64,000 nucleotides of DNA from RFPW01 sp040401595 (GTDB lineage Bacteria > Pseudomonadota > Gammaproteobacteria > Burkholderiales > Burkholderiaceae_E): positions 1 through 64,000 of the forward strand of contig JBBAOE010000007.1 of the NCBI GenBank assembly GCA_040401595.1. Direction: 5' to 3'. The position numbers and the translations under genes are program-made. Below are positions 59,913 to 64,000 of this stretch, piece after piece. Under the pieces are notes generated by a model. It saw only the letters and a program-made list of their open reading frames with translations, ran no database searches and was not told the DNA's origin. How positions within the stretch are numbered: position 1 is the first letter of the stretch; every line of letters begins with the position of its first letter.

Positions 59913-59922
59913 CTGAGACGTT

Positions 59923-60891
59923 TCAGTGCAGCTTGAGCGCCCAGACCGTGAAGGACACCGTGATCAGCGAAACCATCGTCCCGATGACGATCGAGGAGCT
60001 AATCGATCGTACTTCGAGACCATAGCGCTGCGCGACGATGAACCCGTTGCTGGCGGCGGGTAGCGTGGCGGCGACGACGCCGATGGCGGCCGGATAAGGC
60101 TCGACCGGGAACAGCCAGAGCATCGTCACGGCGGCCAGGGCTGGGTGGACCAGTAGTTTCAGGGTGGACATGACGGGGACCGCCGGATCGCGGGCAACGG
60201 GTTTCCCGCCGAGCGAAGCCCCGATGGCAAAGAGCGCTGACGGCCCGGCAACACTCCCGAGCAGGCGCGTGAAATTGTCGACGACAGTCGGGAGCTGCCA
60301 GGTGGTCGCTGACCAGACAAGTCCGAGTCCTATGGAGAGGACCAGCGGGCTTCGGAGAAGGCCTCTGGAGGTGGTCTGCATGACCTGAAGCCAGCGCTCC
60401 AGGCGGGTCGTGCGATCTCGCCCGATCGGATTGGACGTTTTGCGGGCGAGTTCCAGTAAGGCAATCGTCATCGTGATGATGATGAATACATCCAAAATAA
60501 CGGTCATGAGAACGGGTGCAAGCGCCTTCGCTCCCCCTATTTCGGAGGCCAGCGGCAACCCCAGGTAGCCGACATTGCCGTGTGCTGCGTTCAGTCCCCA
60601 GCCAGCGGATTGGGCCCGATCACCGCCCAACCATCGCCGGCCCGCGCCGTAGGCCATCGCGTAAATCGGGAGTCCGGCACAAAGCCATGCGGCGGCAAAG
60701 CTGGGGTCCAACAGTGTGGCCAATGGGTTGGTTGCCGCGACCCGAAATAGCATGGCCGGGAGGGCGAACAGAAAGACGAACTGGTTGATCGCGTCAACCG
60801 AGAGGTCCGACATGGGACCCCAGCGCCGTCCAGCATAGCCGCAGAAGACGAGCGCAAAAATGGGGATCGTGAGTTCGAGGACCGCTTGCAC
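59923..60891 (-). CDS. AEC-family transporter (auxin efflux carrier-like)
   Basis: 322-residue inner-membrane protein with about ten spans in two halves of five. The first half has FVFLFALPAMLFR and AAHGNVGYLGLPLA, the second AIGASLGG and ATLPAASNGFIVAQRYG; these paired proline-broken segments are the AEC hallmark. Bacterial members carry malate, malonate or other small acids. It converges with the DUF2863-like gene. The 150 bp upstream (60892-61041) show no gene. Confidence 0.88.
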   Translation of the reverse strand: MQAVLELTIPIFALVFCGYAGRRWGPMSDLSVDAINQFVFLFALPAMLFRVAATNPLATLLDPSFAAAWLCAGLPIYAMAYGAGRRWLGGDRAQSAGWGLNAAHGNVGYLGLPLASEIGGAKALAPVLMTVILDVFIIITMTIALLELARKTSNPIGRDRTTRLERWLQVMQTTSRGLLRSPLVLSIGLGLVWSATTWQLPTVVDNFTRLLGSVAGPSALFAIGASLGGKPVARDPAVPVMSTLKLLVHPALAAVTMLWLFPVEPYPAAIGVVAATLPAASNGFIVAQRYGLEVRSISSSIVIGTMVSLITVSFTVWALKLH

Positions 60892-61041
60892 GGGGCCGAT
60901 GGTACCCGAAGGTCATGCCGACGGATGGATCCCTCCCGGGTCGGCTGGGCCTTTCCTACGTGGCGCGGCGTGATCAACGCGGCGGCTTGTATGACGAAGA
61001 CGTATACGCCTCTGGTCGATGCGGCTGGGTTGGGGTTGGAC

Positions 61042-61806
61042 TCAGGTCAACGCCTCATCCAACCGGCGCGATAGCGCCAATTGCACTTGTTGTTCCTGAA
61101 TCCAGCGCCGCAGTTGTTGCGCCTGATCAGCATCCAGTCCTGCGAGCGCTGATCCAACCCAACGGGCGGATGCAACGCCCCGGCGCGCACTGCGCGTCAA
61201 GGCCCAGCGGACTTCGAGGTCTGCGCGCAGGAGTTCGATGTTGGGAATTTCCATAAAGACATTGGCCCAGCGCGTACCGGGTGCGGGGAACGCGGCTTCG
61301 TCGGTGAGTCGAATCCGCAAGCCGGTCTCGGAGATGTCTTCGATCTGCCAGTCGACCAGACCATGGGGCGTTCGTACCCGCACGAGGGCGCCTGTTTCCT
61401 CGAACGGACGCACCCGAAATGCTGCGCGCCGCTGGAGCCGCCACGCCCGGGTAGGGAGCGTACCGGCGAGAACCCAACCCTCTGCCTGGCGCTGTGGCTC
61501 GAAGCGATCCAGCATGAACTGCACTCGGGCGCCGTCGAGTTCGCTCACCAGGACACCGCCTACGGCAGCGCTCAATCGAACTGCGTCGGCATCACTGCGA
61601 CTGGCGATCCGGGGTGCGAAGATTCGGAGTTCGCGCCGCGCATCATCCATTGAATGCAGCGTGCTCGACCAGGACGGATCGGAGTTACTGGGGTGGTAGA
61701 AGACCGGAGTCTGGCGCCGGTTGAGTCGTCGCAGACTGGCGGCAATCTCGAGCGGATGGGCAACGATGCTGGTAGCCAGTAGGGCGGCGTCGGTAACAAG
61801 ATCCAT
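61042..61806 (-). CDS. PilZ-domain protein, YcgR-like c-di-GMP receptor
   Basis: 254 residues. The N-terminal part (about 10-115) resembles the YcgR-N/flagellar brake domain. The PilZ domain has the c-di-GMP-binding RxxxR element in QRRAAFR (125-131) and DISETG (157-162, the (D/N)xSxxG motif). It should bind c-di-GMP and may slow flagellar rotation or act on pili. The ATG at 61806 is preferred; 61866 is an upstream alternative. A diguanylate cyclase is encoded at 1225-2925 but is not linked to it. Confidence 0.82.
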   Translation of the reverse strand: MDLVTDAALLATSIVAHPLEIAASLRRLNRRQTPVFYHPSNSDPSWSSTLHSMDDARRELRIFAPRIASRSDADAVRLSAAVGGVLVSELDGARVQFMLDRFEPQRQAEGWVLAGTLPTRAWRLQRRAAFRVRPFEETGALVRVRTPHGLVDWQIEDISETGLRIRLTDEAAFPAPGTRWANVFMEIPNIELLRADLEVRWALTRSARRGVASARWVGSALAGLDADQAQQLRRWIQEQQVQLALSRRLDEALT

Positions 61807-61905
61807 GTCGACTCCGGGAAGGTGCGGCGAAGGTAGGATTGCCGCATTGTCGGCAATCGCCTGCAAGGAAACCCTTCACAACAAGTTCGCGGGGACACTG
61901 GAAGC

Positions 61906-62586
61906 ATGGAACAAAACCTGTTGAAGCAACGCGTGGCCCTCGCCGCCCTCGATGAATTGGTCGATGGAACGGTGGTGGGCGTGGGCAGCGGATCCACGGT
62001 CGATCTGTTCATTGACGCCCTGGCCACGCAACGAGATCGCTTTGCCGGCGCGGTGTCGAGTTCGCGCCGCAGCACAGAGCGTCTGCGTGCGCATGGCATT
62101 GCGGTCATGGAGTTGGCTGAGCTGATTCAATCGGGGCTGCCAGCGCCGGTTTATGTGGACGGGGCCGATGAGATCGATCCCTTGCTGCAGATGATCAAGG
62201 GGGGCGGTGGTGCGCTGACGCGCGAAAAAATCGTCGCAGCCGCCTTTGAACGCTTTGTGTGCATCGTCGATGCGAGCAAGGTGAAGCCGACCCTCGGCGC
62301 GTTTGCATTGCCCGTCGATGTCATCCCGATGGCATCGGCATTGGTCGCCCGAGCGCTGGATGGACTCGGCGGCGCGGCTCGGGTGCGTGAGGGGTTCATC
62401 ACCGACGACGGCAACCTCGTGCTCGATGTGGCGGGTTTGCGGATTGAGCCAGCGGATGCACGCGCGCTTGAAGCGCGAATCGATGCAATAGCCGGTGTTG
62501 TCACGTGCGGATTGTTTGCGGCGCGGCCGGCCGACGTGGTGCTCATTTCCAGCCCCGAGGGCATTGAGCGGCGGGTCCGCTCCTGA
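61906..62586 (+). CDS. rpiA: Ribose-5-phosphate isomerase A
   Basis: Interconverts ribose 5-phosphate and ribulose 5-phosphate in the pentose phosphate pathway. The 226 residues are normal length. VGVGSGSTVDLFI is the phosphate loop, VDGADEIDP holds the catalytic Asp, and GGGGALTREKIVA the general base Lys region. A hairpin follows its stop. It is divergent from the PilZ gene. Confidence 0.95.
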   Translation: MEQNLLKQRVALAALDELVDGTVVGVGSGSTVDLFIDALATQRDRFAGAVSSSRRSTERLRAHGIAVMELAELIQSGLPAPVYVDGADEIDPLLQMIKGGGGALTREKIVAAAFERFVCIVDASKVKPTLGAFALPVDVIPMASALVARALDGLGGAARVREGFITDDGNLVLDVAGLRIEPADARALEARIDAIAGVVTCGLFAARPADVVLISSPEGIERRVRS

Positions 62587-62601
62587 AGATTCGGAACTTC
62601 G

Positions 62602-62625
62602 GCAGCGGTCCTTCAGAACCGCTGC
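62602..62625. terminator. Hairpin between convergent rpiA and phosphatase genes
   Basis: GCAGCGGT (62602-62609) and ACCGCTGC (62618-62625) form a perfect 8-bp stem with an 8-nt loop in the 40-bp gap between convergent stops. No T-run is seen on either strand. It resembles the hairpin after glpV. Confidence 0.55.
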
Positions 62626-62626
62626 G

Positions 62627-63571
62627 TCAGCCCATGCGCAGTCGCAGGACCGTCGCATCGTCATGGCGGGTGCCGCGCGGCGACTGCTGTCCGTTGTAGT
62701 CAGCGTCTTCGGCCGCACGTACGCGGTGCAGCGCAGACCAAAGGTCGCCGTGTGCGAAGTCGCGAAGGGCATCGTCTGGCTCCTGTAATCCGAACAGCGC
62801 ATGGCCGCGGGCAGCGCCATCCGAGAGCAGAACGATCCGATCACCCGGCATCAGTGGGATCGTCGCGCTGAGCGCGTTGCCGGGTAAGAATGGTTCGGGG
62901 GCCAGAACCTGATAGGTCGCCGGGCGGTTCCGGTTCTCACGCTCGACCGTGACCGCTGCGGCCAGGGCCTCGCGAAAGCGGGCCGACTCGTAGCCAGCAC
63001 CTTCGCGCAGGACGCCCAGTACATCGCGATAAAGATCAGAACAATACTGGGTATGGCGATTATCGCGGACGGTTCGTACCTGGCCGTTTCGACTGACGAT
63101 GGCGAGATCGGAGTCGCCGGCCATACGAACCTCCAGTTCAGCCCCAGGCACGTCATGTCCCTCCCGCTCGGCTGCGATTTCGCCTGGAGACGCAGCCATC
63201 CGATCCGGCGTCTGGTCCGTCAGACATAAGTGCATCCGCACCAGTACCAGCGTGCTGCTGGGCCACCAGGACGGATGGTCGCGCATTTCCCGCGGCGCCA
63301 GATCGGCAAAACAATCAGCCGCAAACCGCGTCGCTTGAGCGATCAGGGTGTCGAGCGAGACTGCCGGATTGAGCGCGAGTTGACTCAGGAACGAGGCTTG
63401 GATCGTTTCTGCGAACCATCCGGAATCACAGACCCCTTCGGGCGCGATGACGCCGGTGGCGCCATCCATCAGCCACCAGGTCCGGTCAAGACCGCCAGTG
63501 ACATCTTCGCAGCGGTTTCGCCCGGGTTTGGGCACGCGCAGCGACTCCGCATGGATCGGGATGGCTGGCAT
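62627..63571 (-). CDS. PP2C-like protein phosphatase
   Basis: About 314 residues with metal-binding motifs of the PPM fold: WWLMDGATG near the start (Asp for metal), LLSDGAARG in the middle-to-end and RHDDATVLRLRMG at the C-terminus. Such proteins dephosphorylate serine or threonine, often controlling stress or secretion systems. No kinase gene is adjacent. The start is uncertain: ATGs at 63571, 63610 and 63640 are in frame, and I prefer 63571 because conserved sequence begins soon after. Confidence 0.75.
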   Translation of the reverse strand: MPAIPIHAESLRVPKPGRNRCEDVTGGLDRTWWLMDGATGVIAPEGVCDSGWFAETIQASFLSQLALNPAVSLDTLIAQATRFAADCFADLAPREMRDHPSWWPSSTLVLVRMHLCLTDQTPDRMAASPGEIAAEREGHDVPGAELEVRMAGDSDLAIVSRNGQVRTVRDNRHTQYCSDLYRDVLGVLREGAGYESARFREALAAAVTVERENRNRPATYQVLAPEPFLPGNALSATIPLMPGDRIVLLSDGAARGHALFGLQEPDDALRDFAHGDLWSALHRVRAAEDADYNGQQSPRGTRHDDATVLRLRMG

Positions 63572-63691
63572 CTTGGCTGTGAATCCGCCGTTGCCCGTTA
63601 TGCGGGACATGGGCTTGCTTTGCGCGTCACCATCGCGCATCCGATCGCGGGTGTCGACCGGCCTGGAGCAGTGGGGGGAGGCGTGAGGGTG

Positions 63692-63964
63692 TCAGGCACT
63701 TGGCGGGACGTAGCCCATGGGTTTATCACCGCCATCGCCGAAAAACCAGGCTTCCATCTGTGTGGCGAGGTACTTGCGCGCACGCGCATCGGCCAGGCTC
63801 AGGCGGTTCTCGTTGACCAGCATGGTCTGGTGCTTGAGCCAGGCTTGCCAGGCTTCGCGTGAAACCTGTTCATAAATTTTCTTGCCCAGTTCGCCTGGAT
63901 AGGGCGGGAAGTCGAGACCATCGGCTTCCTGATTCAGTTTGATGCAATGGACGGTGCGTGCCAT
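63692..63964 (-). CDS. yggX: Fe(II)-trafficking protein
   Basis: 90 residues closely following the YggX pattern: MARTVHCIKLNQEADGLDFP with the conserved Cys7, then PYPGELGKKIYEQVS, WLKHQTMLVNENRL and KYLATQMEAWFFG. YggX helps protect iron-sulfur enzymes from oxidative damage and is small and cytoplasmic. The gene precedes the PP2C-like phosphatase by 120 bp. Confidence 0.95.
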   Translation of the reverse strand: MARTVHCIKLNQEADGLDFPPYPGELGKKIYEQVSREAWQAWLKHQTMLVNENRLSLADARARKYLATQMEAWFFGDGGDKPMGYVPPSA

Positions 63965-64000
63965 GGACAGTGTCCTCTAGGGGGCTTGGGTTGTTGGGAT

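Overview
The window reads as a chromosomal segment of a betaproteobacterium, most likely Burkholderiales. Pointers are the high G+C coding bias, a rhizobial/betaproteobacterial-type glycerol ABC operon, a TcuAB pair, a DUF2863-like protein and many Liv-type uptake systems. bchC and bciA imply a bacteriochlorophyll-a-making (purple or aerobic anoxygenic phototrophic) lineage, although no other photosynthesis genes lie here. I see no phage, insertion sequence or CRISPR array. Taxonomy is inference from gene content.

Layout. 0-5.2 kb: the 3' end of tRNA-Arg, tRNA-His, upp, an OsmB-like lipoprotein, then a minus-strand unit of a hypothetical protein, a KaiC-like double ATPase and a GGDEF-EAL protein, plus a 56-residue membrane protein that is easy to miss. 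5.3-11.5 kb: bchC, bciA, an MFS carrier, a class C beta-lactamase-like hydrolase, an acetyltransferase and an EamA exporter. 11.6-24.7 kb: a sigma-54 activator gene divergent from an 11-gene operon with a consensus -24/-12 promoter. The operon carries a full set of cyclohexanecarboxyl-CoA-type ring-opening enzymes (ligase, acyl-CoA dehydrogenase, hydratase, SDR, BadI-like hydrolase), a family III CoA-transferase, an alpha-methylacyl-CoA racemase-like protein, two 3-hydroxyacyl-CoA dehydrogenase-family proteins, an MDR reductase and a PRISE-type ene-reductase. 24.7-32.4 kb (minus strand): a five-gene Liv ABC importer, a cupin, an Old Yellow Enzyme and an omega-aminotransferase.

32.5-42.6 kb: glycerol utilisation, with glpR-glpK divergent from glpD-glpSTPQ-DUF2160-glpV; a helically phased set of ACGAA repeats sits in the shared control region. 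42.7-47.6 kb: tcuAB, a short core-MetE methionine synthase and a LysR regulator. 47.6-58.8 kb: a second catabolic block (FAD dehydrogenase, SDR, TPP enzyme, aldehyde dehydrogenase, cupin) divergent from a Liv importer whose LivM, LivG and LivF are fused in one 872-residue chain. 58.9-64 kb: DUF2863-like protein, AEC carrier, PilZ protein, rpiA, PP2C-like phosphatase and the Fe(II)-trafficking protein YggX.

The picture is a metabolically versatile bacterium taking up organic acids and opening alicyclic, perhaps terpenoid, rings through CoA thioesters. The best candidates for something new are the sigma-54-controlled alicyclic acid operon with its unusual PRISE and racemase genes, the LivMGF triple fusion, the detached bchC-bciA pair, and the KaiC-like/c-di-GMP unit.
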